Part shown: piece after piece, positions 1 through 5,280 of the stretch
Layout: each line of letters begins with the position of its first letter
How positions within the stretch are numbered: the stretch's first letter is position 1
Assembly: GCA_020854785.1 (NCBI GenBank)
Contig: JAHFZE010000245.1
Span: 1 to 5,280 of the forward strand
Origin: Methanomethylovorans sp.
GTDB taxonomy: Archaea; Halobacteriota; Methanosarcinia; Methanosarcinales; Methanosarcinaceae
Reading direction: 5' to 3'
Length of the DNA stretch: 5,280 nt
Made by a program: the position numbers and the translations under genes
The notes under the pieces: generated by a model
Databases searched by the model: none
What the model saw: only the letters and a program-made list of their open reading frames with translations
Told to the model about the DNA's origin: nothing

Positions 1-1
1 C

Positions 2-289
2 CTGGGGAGCAACAGGGAATGTAGTTATTATCCATGTCATTTTGAAGGACAGGATTGTACTTTTTGTTTCTGTCCGTTCTATCCATGTCAGGATGAGCGT
101 ACGGATGGTAAGTGGATAATCGGTTCAAGTGGTAATAAGGTGTGGAGCTGTCTGGAATGTGGACTAGTGCATGAATCTGCTGTGGTTGAAAAGATGTTAT
201 CAGTGCTTACTGATGAGGGCTGTACTGAGGAAGGGCTTAAGAAGGCATGGGAAAAGGTCATGGAGCCTCGATTATGTTCTTCACGATAA
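2..289 (+). CDS. cobD: Cysteine-rich C-terminal domain, 5'-partial; probably the tail of CobD (threonine kinase / threonine-phosphate decarboxylase)
   Basis: The gene is cut by the left edge; 95 residues and a TAA stop are visible. Seen: a cysteine-rich block, NREC (4-7), PCH (11-13), CTFCFC (19-24), C29, then CLEC (50-53) and H57, followed by an acidic/basic helical tail. This matches the 'cysteine-rich small domain' family (a putative metal-binding module found with cobamide genes). Known: in Methanosarcina mazei, CobD is a bifunctional L-threonine kinase and L-threonine-phosphate decarboxylase with a roughly 110-residue metal-binding C-terminal extension. It makes the aminopropanol phosphate that CbiB uses. 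Inferred: the visible part fits that extension in length, cysteine content and position just before cbiB, and the stop overlaps the proposed cbiB start by 16 bases. The PLP-binding catalytic domain would lie outside the window. The alternative is a free-standing small cysteine-rich protein, since such proteins have about ten residues before the NREC motif. The domain call is firm; the cobD assignment is moderate. Confidence 0.7.
   Translation: MGSNRECSYYPCHFEGQDCTFCFCPFYPCQDERTDGKWIIGSSGNKVWSCLECGLVHESAVVEKMLSVLTDEGCTEEGLKKAWEKVMEPRLCSSR
262..265 (+). promoter_or_regulatory. Ribosome binding site deciding the cbiB start
   Basis: GGAG lies 8 bases before the ATG at 274. The alternative in-frame ATG at 247 has only a GAAGG sitting 2 bases away, too close to work well. 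The GGAG therefore favours the 274 start. Confidence 0.6.
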
Positions 290-1269
290 CTGCATTCGAC
301 CTGATAGTTGTATTGCTCCTCGCTTTTATCATTGATCTGGTATTTGGGGAACCGCCTTTTGCCATACATCCTGTTGTATGGATAGGTAATGTCATATCAT
401 TTTTTAAGCGCAGGGTACCTTTTGCAAATCGCAGGCTCTATGGTATCTTTATGGCATTGTGTTGTATTCTCTTTGCAGCCTTTATTGGTATCGTTGCCAC
501 TATAATACTGGATACTGAAAGCATACCCGCATTGATCCGATATCTGGTGGCAGCATGGTTTCTTAAAATGACCTTTGCCATACGCTGCCTTATGGATGCT
601 GGAAAAGAAGTATATGAAGAGCTTGCAGCAGGTGATCTGGATGAAGCAAGAAAGAAGCTTTCTATGTATGTGAGCAGGAACACTTCACAATTAACTGATG
701 AACAGGTATCATCTGCCGTTATCGAAACATCATCTGAGAACTTCGTTGATGGCATACTTTCACCGCTGTTCTACTTCGCGTTGTTCGGACCATTTGGGAT
801 AATAGCAGCATATGTATTCAAAGCTACCAGCACCCTTGACTCCATGGTGGGTTACAGGGATCCCCAATACCTGCATCTTGGCTGGTTCTCTGCGAGGTTC
901 GATGATGTATTGAACTGGATACCTGCCAGATTATCCCTAATACCCATATCCATAGCAGCTGTGCTCTTGCGCCTGGTGTCTTCCTTTTCAAGATCACTTG
1001 ATCCTCTGAGTGCTTTCAGGTCTGCCATTGAGGATGGAAGAAAAACGCCATCTCCTAACTCCGGTTATCCAATGGCCACTTTTGCAGGGGCTATGGGCAT
1101 TCGCCTTGAGAAACCCAATGTGTATGTGCTGGCAGCAGAGAATCCTTATCCTCAGTTCTTTCATATTAAACTGGCACGCAGTCTTGTGCTGAGCTCTTCT
1201 TTGATCTCTGTGCTGCTGTGTGCTTCCTTGCTTTACATTATTATGGATCGTTTTTATGTATTTTATTAA
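274..1269 (+). CDS. cbiB: Adenosylcobinamide-phosphate synthase CbiB
   Basis: This membrane enzyme joins aminopropanol phosphate to adenosylcobyric acid, giving adenosylcobinamide phosphate, the last step before nucleotide-loop assembly. Seen, in 331 residues: an N-terminal hydrophobic segment (about 8-24) running into DLVFGEP (21-27) and HPV (32-34); further membrane segments near 57-79, 161-183, 222-236 and 303-323; ETSSENFVDGILSPLF (151-166); TLDSMVGYRD (187-196); ARFDDVLNWIPARL (207-220); and SPNSGYP plus AGAMGIRL near the C-terminus (260-278). These are the hallmark CbiB/CobD-family blocks, and the length is normal (about 310-330). The start at 274 is chosen over an in-frame ATG at 247 (nine residues longer) because a GGAG is well placed, and the protein then begins directly with its hydrophobic stretch. 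It overlaps the upstream reading frame by 16 bases, which suggests translational coupling. The family motif RDTSQL reads RNTSQL here (N136). Note that bacterial naming sometimes calls this enzyme CobD; it is not the decarboxylase. Confidence 0.95.
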   Translation: MFFTITAFDLIVVLLLAFIIDLVFGEPPFAIHPVVWIGNVISFFKRRVPFANRRLYGIFMALCCILFAAFIGIVATIILDTESIPALIRYLVAAWFLKMTFAIRCLMDAGKEVYEELAAGDLDEARKKLSMYVSRNTSQLTDEQVSSAVIETSSENFVDGILSPLFYFALFGPFGIIAAYVFKATSTLDSMVGYRDPQYLHLGWFSARFDDVLNWIPARLSLIPISIAAVLLRLVSSFSRSLDPLSAFRSAIEDGRKTPSPNSGYPMATFAGAMGIRLEKPNVYVLAAENPYPQFFHIKLARSLVLSSSLISVLLCASLLYIIMDRFYVFY

Positions 1270-1280
1270 GGTCTAACAAG

Positions 1281-1285
1281 GGTGA
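1281..1285 (+). promoter_or_regulatory. Ribosome binding site deciding the cobZ start
   Basis: GGTGA, part of the archaeal GGAGGTGATC core, sits 5 bases before the ATG at 1291. Starts at GTG 1282 or ATG 1285 would lie inside this site and have no comparable signal of their own. Confidence 0.6.
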
Positions 1286-1290
1286 TGAGT

Positions 1291-1890
1291 ATGAAATTAT
1301 CAGATATCGAAAATAACGAGATGAAGAAAAACCAGTCAAAGGAACTGGAAGGTGATGTCATCGTAGATATAAGGGATATTCTGGAGGAAGAAGGTATCAC
1401 CGTGCAAATGCTTATTGACACAGCACTTGAGCTGTATGTTCCGCATCCTGGGATAGAGACAAGGGAAAAGGCAACAGAAGTTTTTTTGCGGGAACTGGAC
1501 CTGGCCCTGTCCGATCCGAACCTCTGCCTTCTAATATATGCTGGCATACTGCTGGAAAAAGAAGGACTTAAAGGGCATCTTCCAAGCATCAGCAGGAAAT
1601 CCTATGAAAGAGATCTGACTTTCATAATAGCTGACGAAGTTCTTGGGATGAGTATTTCCAGGTACATCAGTGGTGATAAGGGCACTTTTGAGTTTGTACG
1701 GTTCGATAAGCAAAAACCGGGCATTCTTTCAAAGCTAGGTCCTTTTATGGATGATGTCATAGGAGGGCTTATTGGTGGTGTTTCTGCAAATATGTATACC
1801 AGGGGCATGGCGGAAATAAGCCCAAATAAGGAAAATAAAAGCGATAAAAATAACAAAAGTAGTGATAACAGTGGTGTGATCGCAGGATGA
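1291..1890 (+). CDS. cobZ: Alpha-ribazole-5'-phosphate phosphatase CobZ (PgpA-like)
   Basis: CobZ removes the 5'-phosphate from alpha-ribazole phosphate, or from adenosylcobalamin phosphate after CobS. Known: it was shown in Methanosarcina mazei to be the unrelated replacement of bacterial CobC, and it belongs to the phosphatidylglycerophosphatase A (PgpA) superfamily. Seen, in 199 residues: a polar N-terminus (1-25), a helical segment with YVPHPGIETREKA (49-61), then the PgpA-type signatures ADEVLG (114-119), FDKQKPG (138-144) and MDDVIGGLIGG (153-163). The acidic pairs in these blocks correspond to the metal-dependent catalytic centre of PgpA enzymes. The last 24 residues are a low-complexity Asn/Lys/Ser tail, outside the catalytic fold. 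The start at 1291 follows the ribosome binding site; GTG 1282 and ATG 1285 are in-frame alternatives adding two or three residues, and ATG 1321 lacks a good site. It lies 21 bases after cbiB, and its TGA overlaps the cobS ATG. A true lipid phosphatase (PgpA) is the alternative, but the position between cbiB and cobS argues for CobZ. Confidence 0.88.
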   Translation: MKLSDIENNEMKKNQSKELEGDVIVDIRDILEEEGITVQMLIDTALELYVPHPGIETREKATEVFLRELDLALSDPNLCLLIYAGILLEKEGLKGHLPSISRKSYERDLTFIIADEVLGMSISRYISGDKGTFEFVRFDKQKPGILSKLGPFMDDVIGGLIGGVSANMYTRGMAEISPNKENKSDKNNKSSDNSGVIAG

Positions 1891-2717
1891 ACAATTTTCT
1901 TCTGGCATTAAGGTCCGGTTTTGGTTTTCTCTCCACTATCCCAGTAGGATTGACAATGGAGGGTCTGGACGAGTTCTTCAAGCGGACCTATTTGCATATC
2001 CTCGTAGGCGCTGTGCTAGGATCACTCATGGGAATGTTCGCTTTTTTATCCATGATGACATTGCCACAGCACATAAGCGCTATAATTATAGTCATTTTTG
2101 TGTATTATCTTACAGGTCTCAACCACATTGACGGTCTTGCAGATTTTGGGGATGGTGTGACTGCCCATGGATCGGTGGAAAAGAAGATCCGTGCTCTTAA
2201 GGATGTTGCACTTGGCATAGGAGGTGTAGGGTTCTGTGTAATGGGCATTCTGGCATTTTATTCCTCGATAGTTTCCCTCCAATCAGAAGCCATGGTATTA
2301 GCTAATGATAGTATGCGAACTGCCGCTGCCATCTTGTTGTCCGCAATGCTGATAGCAGAAGTATCTGCTATGCAGTGTATGCTCACTATAGCAGCCTTCG
2401 GTAAGTCTCTTCATGAAGGATTGGGTTCTATCTTGGTGCAGAATACAACACTGCCAAAGTATGCTGTAGGGCTATTGGGTTCTGTGGTGGTATGTGCTCT
2501 TGCTCTGCAACCTTTCGGACTTTGGTACGGAGGACTTATTGCCCTTATAGCTGCTATTATTTCAGCTTTTGTCGTATTGAACATCAGTAACAGGCATTTT
2601 GGCGGGATGAACGGGGATGTGATCGGCACTTCCAACGAAGTGGGAAGAACTATTGCCCTTATAACGATCGTATTGATATTGAGCTATCATAACGGAGGGA
2701 TTCCATGGATGCTATAA
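1887..2717 (+). CDS. cobS: Adenosylcobinamide-GDP ribazoletransferase (cobalamin-5'-phosphate synthase) CobS
   Basis: CobS joins adenosylcobinamide-GDP to alpha-ribazole or its 5'-phosphate, closing the nucleotide loop and releasing GMP; it is a polytopic membrane protein. Seen, in 276 residues (family usually about 240-280): an N-terminal GFGFLSTIPVG (11-21); membrane helices near 37-58, 62-77, 110-130, 145-169, 191-208, 211-232 and 255-267; the conserved acidic block NHIDGLADFGDG (79-90); KDVALGIGGVG (105-115); and near the C-terminus HFGGMNGDVIGTSNE (237-251). The HIDGLAD and GDVIG acidic motifs are the probable metal and pyrophosphate binding residues. The start is firm: the ATG overlaps the cobZ stop as ATGA, and GTGATC (1876-1881), matching the 3' half of the archaeal Shine-Dalgarno core, lies 5 bases upstream inside cobZ. 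Its 3' end overlaps cobY by 13 bases and carries the cobY ribosome binding site. Sharing a membrane location with CbiB fits the idea of late corrinoid assembly at the membrane. Confidence 0.95.
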   Translation: MNNFLLALRSGFGFLSTIPVGLTMEGLDEFFKRTYLHILVGAVLGSLMGMFAFLSMMTLPQHISAIIIVIFVYYLTGLNHIDGLADFGDGVTAHGSVEKKIRALKDVALGIGGVGFCVMGILAFYSSIVSLQSEAMVLANDSMRTAAAILLSAMLIAEVSAMQCMLTIAAFGKSLHEGLGSILVQNTTLPKYAVGLLGSVVVCALALQPFGLWYGGLIALIAAIISAFVVLNISNRHFGGMNGDVIGTSNEVGRTIALITIVLILSYHNGGIPWML

Positions 2718-3328
2718 TTATGGCCGGAGGTTTGGGTAGCAGGCTTGGTATGGGTGAGAAACCCTGTGTGAGTTTGCTGGACAAGCCATTGATAACTTAT
2801 GTTATAGACGCTTTGCACGAAGCTTCCGGGATAGGCAAGGTATATGTTGCTGTTTCCCCTGCTACTCCTCTGACCCAGAGCTTCCTCGAGAAGAAGTATA
2901 ACGACGAGGTAAGAACTATCATGACCGGAGGAGGCAATTATGTAGGTGATATGATATATGCGGTAAAAGAGGCTGCTATAAACGCTCCTGTCATGATCAT
3001 TATGGCAGATCTGCCATTGCTTAATGGCAAGCATATTGACTACGTTATCGAAGAGTATGAGAAATGTGGGAAACCTGCAATGTCGGTTTTCTCCCCTCTG
3101 GCAATATGTAAAGGCCTTTCTGTAAGACCGGATACGGTATTTAATTGGGGGGGCGAACTGATAGTACCCTGTGGCGTGAATATCATTGATGGCAGCAATA
3201 TTGAGAAGGAACAGGATTATGAGAGTCTGGTGAGCGAGGAAGCTGCTTTTGCATTGAACATAAACCGTGCCGAAGATCTGCACAGATGCAAAGAGATAAT
3301 AGAACAAAGACTATTGTCCCGATCCTGA
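2705..3328 (+). CDS. cobY: GTP:adenosylcobinamide-phosphate guanylyltransferase CobY
   Basis: CobY transfers GMP from GTP to adenosylcobinamide phosphate, producing the adenosylcobinamide-GDP used by CobS. It is the archaeal, unrelated replacement of the bacterial kinase/guanylyltransferase CobU and lacks kinase activity. Seen, in 207 residues (the Methanocaldococcus enzyme is about 196): a nucleotidyltransferase fold opening with MAGGLGSRLGMGEKP (6-20), the GTP-phosphate loop with R13 and K19; SPATP (51-55); TGGGNYVGD (74-82); MADLPLL (100-106), whose Asp is the usual metal-binding position; VPCGVNII (154-161); and FALNINRAEDL (182-192), typical of the C-terminus of this family. A strong GGAGG (2694-2698) lies 6 bases before the ATG, inside the cobS 3' end, so translation is probably coupled. 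The general fold also occurs in MobA- and GlmU-like enzymes. The short single-domain length, the CobY-like C-terminal motifs and the location directly after cobS support CobY. Confidence 0.93.
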   Translation: MDAIIMAGGLGSRLGMGEKPCVSLLDKPLITYVIDALHEASGIGKVYVAVSPATPLTQSFLEKKYNDEVRTIMTGGGNYVGDMIYAVKEAAINAPVMIIMADLPLLNGKHIDYVIEEYEKCGKPAMSVFSPLAICKGLSVRPDTVFNWGGELIVPCGVNIIDGSNIEKEQDYESLVSEEAAFALNINRAEDLHRCKEIIEQRLLSRS

Positions 3329-3349
3329 TCTTTATTCTTATATGATCGG
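3319..3349 (+). repeat. Inverted repeat between cobY and the next gene
   Basis: CCGATC (3319-3324) pairs exactly with GATCGG (3344-3349) across a 19-base AT-rich loop. The left arm covers the last cobY codons; the right arm touches the first bases of the GGTGAGGT ribosome binding region of the next gene. It could be a weak hairpin affecting expression of the last gene, or chance: six base pairs with a long loop is modest evidence. Confidence 0.3.
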
Positions 3350-3350
3350 T

Positions 3351-3355
3351 GAGGT
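3351..3355 (+). promoter_or_regulatory. Ribosome binding site deciding the start of the 121-residue protein
   Basis: GAGGT lies 5 bases before ATG 3361. In-frame GTG codons at 3349 and 3358 are alternatives, but the first overlaps this site and the second lies only 2 bases after it. Confidence 0.5.
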
Positions 3356-3360
3356 ATGTG

Positions 3361-3726
3361 ATGTTCACAGCAGGAAAAATACTCGTGGCAGGGAAGGAAT
3401 ATTCTCTTGATACATTGAAAGTGATCACCGGGCACTTAGTACTCAAAGACCCCGGCTCAATATCCGAAGAATTGCTTGTTCTGTGCAGTGTGATAGATAA
3501 TCCATATCTTTTACCATATTTTCTTGAGACGTTCTATTCGATGCAGCTTAGGGATGAGAATGCTTTCCATTTTGCCTTACTGAGGATACAGGTAGATTCA
3601 CAATTGCGTATGAACGAAGACATCCAGAAGCATCAGCATCGGATGTATGCGGCAAGAACGCTGGAAAAATTGCTTTTCAATGAACTTCTGCTGGAAACAC
3701 TTTCGGTTCAGGATATCATAGAGTGA
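3361..3726 (+). CDS. Uncharacterised 121-residue protein at the end of the cobamide operon
   Basis: I do not recognise this protein. Seen: no signal peptide, no membrane segment, one cysteine (C42), and no classic catalytic or nucleotide-binding motif. The N-terminus (MFTAGKILVAGKEYSLDTLK) looks like a short beta-rich or small-domain region. Residues 34-75 and 85-121 are leucine- and glutamate-rich and probably helical, including a charged stretch EDIQKHQHRMYAARTLEKLL (86-105) that could form a coiled coil or a protein-binding helix. Evidence for a real gene: it follows cobY by 32 bases on the same strand, has a ribosome binding site, uses similar codons, and shows an ordered amphipathic pattern; the opposite-strand frame over it has no such features. 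The ATG at 3361 is preferred; a GTG at 3349 would add four residues. It is probably co-transcribed with cobY, but position alone does not show a role in cobamide synthesis. It could be a small partner protein or an unrelated passenger gene. Confidence 0.7.
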   Translation: MFTAGKILVAGKEYSLDTLKVITGHLVLKDPGSISEELLVLCSVIDNPYLLPYFLETFYSMQLRDENAFHFALLRIQVDSQLRMNEDIQKHQHRMYAARTLEKLLFNELLLETLSVQDIIE

Positions 3727-3754
3727 TCTCAGAAGGGTGACATCCCCCAAAAAA

Positions 3755-3771
3755 AGTTGTGTTCTGCAACT
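3755..3771 (+). repeat. Small hairpin in the 3' untranslated region
   Basis: AGTTG (3755-3759) pairs with CAACT (3767-3771); a T-G wobble can extend this to six pairs with a 5-base loop. It follows an A-run and is not followed by a T-run, so it does not look like a terminator. It may be a structured 3' end or chance. Confidence 0.3.
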
Positions 3772-3798
3772 CGTTGTACATTGCTCTGTCAGTTCGAA

Positions 3799-3827
3799 TG
3801 ACCTTGAATGGCAGGAAGTGAAGGTCA
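3799..3827 (+). repeat. Perfect 7-bp inverted repeat in the intergenic region
   Basis: TGACCTT (3799-3805) and AAGGTCA (3821-3827) are exact reverse complements separated by 15 bases. No T-run follows directly; the nearest is about 50 bases downstream. It could be an RNA stem in the 3' untranslated region, or a two-half-site DNA-binding palindrome upstream of ileS. Confidence 0.4.
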
Positions 3828-3875
3828 AGATCAAAAGCAATGAAGTGTCTGCATTTGAATTACGGTGATGAACTA

Positions 3876-3887
3876 TCTTTTTTTCTT
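3876..3887 (+). terminator. Probable T-rich transcription terminator of the cobamide operon
   Basis: TCTTTTTTTCTT, with seven consecutive T, lies about 150 bases after the last operon gene and about 20 bases before the ileS box A. Archaeal RNA polymerase stops at such T-rich tracts in the non-template strand without needing a hairpin. It is the longest T-run between the two transcription units. Confidence 0.5.
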
Positions 3888-3905
3888 AAAACACAGAACA
3901 AAGCA

Positions 3906-3913
3906 TTTAAATT
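3906..3913 (+). promoter_or_regulatory. Box A (TATA) promoter element for ileS
   Basis: TTTAAATT is close to the archaeal TATA consensus and is preceded by an A-rich, BRE-like stretch (AACAAAGCA, 3897-3905). With the usual spacing of about 25 bases, transcription would start near 3933-3938, giving a leader of roughly 25-30 bases that contains the GGAG at 3953-3956. The T-run just upstream supports a separate unit for ileS. Confidence 0.5.
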
Positions 3914-3963
3914 GAATACCGCAATAGGTGAATATCTAACAATCATGCTTATGGAGACTTCCT

Positions 3964-5280
3964 ATGCTAAAGGAGATCACAGGTCAATACAACGCAGGTG
4001 AGATCGAATCCAAGATACACGTTTTCTGGGACGGGATCGATGCGTACTCAAAGGTACGCCAGCTCAGAATGGGTGCAAAGCGTTTCTTTTTCGTGGATGG
4101 TCCGCCATATACTACCGGCCATATACACCTAGGTACTGCATGGAATAAGATAATCAAGGATTCCATACTTCGGTACCGTTCAATGAACGATCATCATATA
4201 CTTGACCGTGCAGGGTGGGATATGCATGGGCTTCCTATAGAGGTAAAAGTGGAAGAAGTTCTGGGTTTTACTTCCAAGAAGGATATTGAGAGGTATGGAG
4301 TAGGCAATTTCATTGAAAAATGTAAAGAGTTTGCTCTGTTGCAGAAAGACGATATGACCCGCCAGTTCCATTCCCTGGGCGTATGGCTCAACTGGAAAGA
4401 CCCGTATATGACGCTGAGGGACGAGTATATCGAAGCTGCATGGTGGACACTGAAACAGGCGCAACAAAAGGACCTGCTCGAAGAGGGAAAACGAGTGGTC
4501 AACTGGTGTCCCAGATGTGAAACTGCAATAGCAGATTCGGAAGTTGAATATGAGGAGCGTGTAGACCCTTCTATCTATGTGAAGTTCCGGCTGAAGGATG
4601 AACCGGATACATCGATAATTATCTGGACTACAACTCCATGGACAATACCATCTAATATTGCAGTGGCAGTACATCCTTCATTTGAGTATTCAAAGGTCAG
4701 GGCTGTTACATCTGCCGGCGAGAGCGAAACCCTTATCATGGCTTCCTCGCTGGTCAAAGATGTGCTTAAAAAAGGCAGGTATGCTGATTTCGAGATCCTG
4801 GGTACCATGCTGGGTGAAGACCTTACTACACTTGAATATGTACATCCCCTGGCAGACCGGATCCCCAGACAGGCACGTTTTAAGCATAATGTGTATCTGG
4901 CAGACTTCGTAACAGCAGAGAACACAGGTTGTGTTCATATAGCTCCCGGGCATGGCATGGATGACTTTGAAGTAGGTGTGAAGCACGGACTTCCCATCTT
5001 CTGTCCAGTCGGGTCAGATGGCCGGTACACAGAAGAAGCGGGTGAATATACCGATATGCACATCAGGGAAGCAAATAAAGTGGTGGTGGAAGATCTCAAG
5101 GAGAGAGGACTGCTGCTTGCAGAGGGTACTATTTCCCATCGTTATGGACACTGCTGGAGATGTAAGACCCCTATCATCTATCTTGCTACCCGCCAGTGGT
5201 TCCTGAAGATCTCGGAATTAAAGGAGCAGATGCTCTCAGAGATAGATAAGGTTATCTGGTATCCGGAATGGGCAGGATCG
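3964..5280 (+). CDS. ileS: Isoleucyl-tRNA synthetase, 3'-partial (first 439 codons)
   Basis: This cytoplasmic class I synthetase charges tRNA(Ile) with isoleucine and edits mischarged valine. Seen: the class I signature as HIHLG (53-57) within [11 protein letters not shown] (47-57); WDMHGLPIE (85-93), typical of IleRS; the first cysteine pair CPRC (182-185) in a [23 protein letters not shown] block; the editing domain with the threonine-rich [10 protein letters not shown] (222-231) and [11 protein letters not shown] (325-335), whose aspartates include the expected editing residue; and the second pair CWRC (397-400) followed by ATRQWF (408-413). The four cysteines can bind the zinc known in this family. 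The KMSKS loop and anticodon-binding domain lie beyond the right edge, as the full protein is usually about 1,050 residues. The ATG at 3964 is supported by GGAG (3953-3956) 7 bases upstream and by the normal N-terminus. The frame is open to the last base with no interruption. It is a housekeeping gene with its own promoter, and its link to the cobamide genes is probably only positional. Confidence 0.97.
   Translation, partial: MLKEITGQYNAGEIESKIHVFWDGIDAYSKVRQLRMGAKRFFFVDGPPYTTGHIHLGTAWNKIIKDSILRYRSMNDHHILDRAGWDMHGLPIEVKVEEVLGFTSKKDIERYGVGNFIEKCKEFALLQKDDMTRQFHSLGVWLNWKDPYMTLRDEYIEAAWWTLKQAQQKDLLEEGKRVVNWCPRCETAIADSEVEYEERVDPSIYVKFRLKDEPDTSIIIWTTTPWTIPSNIAVAVHPSFEYSKVRAVTSAGESETLIMASSLVKDVLKKGRYADFEILGTMLGEDLTTLEYVHPLADRIPRQARFKHNVYLADFVTAENTGCVHIAPGHGMDDFEVGVKHGLPIFCPVGSDGRYTEEAGEYTDMHIREANKVVVEDLKERGLLLAEGTISHRYGHCWRCKTPIIYLATRQWFLKISELKEQMLSEIDKVIWYPEWAGS

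Larger units (their letters stand above)
3727..3963. other. Non-coding stretch between the cobamide operon and ileS
   Basis: These 237 bases hold no convincing gene on either strand. In order they contain an A-run after CCCCC (3743-3755), a small hairpin (3755-3771), a second inverted repeat (3799-3827), a T-run (3876-3887) and a box A promoter (3906-3913) for ileS. Stops in all forward frames exclude an extension of the preceding gene; reading through its TGA gives only about 25 further codons. I see no tRNA or other recognisable RNA gene. Confidence 0.7.

Noticed and set aside
247..273. An earlier in-frame ATG for cbiB, adding nine residues
   Set aside because: Its possible ribosome binding site is too close, it would increase overlap with the upstream gene to 43 bases, and the extra residues (MGKGHGASI) fall before the usual family start.
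2687..3307. A 206-codon open frame on the minus strand over cobY
   Set aside because: It lies antisense to a clear CobY with all family motifs; its translation is rich in Tyr, His, Ser and Ile with no domain signature, as expected of a shadow frame.
3338..3344. TTATATG as a box A promoter for the 121-residue gene
   Set aside because: It lies only about 17 bases before the start codon, so transcription would begin at or inside the gene; co-transcription with cobY is simpler.
3727..3801. Continuation of the 121-residue protein through its TGA (frameshift or recoding)
   Set aside because: Reading on gives about 25 residues of unremarkable composition before another TGA; no selenocysteine-type structure is evident, and alternative frames stop quickly.
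3945..4001. A short 18-codon frame overlapping the ileS start
   Set aside because: It has no ribosome binding site, uses a different frame across the conserved IleRS N-terminus, and is too short to support as a leader peptide. Archaea also lack T-box or attenuation systems of the bacterial type.
4180..4674. A 164-codon open frame on the minus strand over ileS
   Set aside because: The plus strand encodes conserved IleRS blocks across the whole stretch; the minus translation is cysteine- and histidine-scattered with no pattern.

Overview
The window reads as a piece of chromosome from a methanogenic archaeon, most likely in the Methanosarcinaceae. The evidence is the archaeal enzymes of cobamide (vitamin B12-type) synthesis, CobY and a PgpA-like CobZ, where bacteria use CobU and CobC. 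It also has Shine-Dalgarno sites matching the archaeal GGAGGTGATC core, a TATA-type box A promoter, a T-run terminator, frequent ATA isoleucine codons, and no TAG among six visible stop codons. I cannot fix the genus.

Positions 1-3726 hold one dense plus-strand gene run for the end of cobamide synthesis. In order these are: the C-terminal cysteine-rich part of a gene cut by the left edge (probably cobD, the threonine kinase/threonine-phosphate decarboxylase of Methanosarcina type); cbiB; cobZ; cobS; cobY; and an unrecognised 121-residue protein. Junctions are tight: a 16-base overlap, a 21-base gap, a 4-base ATGA overlap, a 13-base overlap and a 32-base gap. This points to one transcript with coupled translation, starting left of the window.

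The genes form a connected pathway. CobD would make aminopropanol phosphate. CbiB attaches it to adenosylcobyric acid, giving adenosylcobinamide phosphate. CobY activates this with GTP. CobS joins the product to the lower-ligand nucleotide at the membrane, and CobZ removes the remaining phosphate. Methanogens depend on corrinoids for their methyltransferases. The lower-ligand base activation gene (cobT) and the corrin ring genes are not in the window.

Positions 3727-3963 are non-coding. They hold two small inverted repeats, a T-run that probably ends the cobamide transcript, and a box A promoter for the next gene. From 3964 to the right edge runs the first 439 codons of ileS, cytoplasmic isoleucyl-tRNA synthetase, probably a separate transcription unit.

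I found no mobile element, CRISPR array, RNA gene or clear new system. The items most worth a second look are the unknown protein ending the cobamide operon and the cysteine-rich tail at the left edge.
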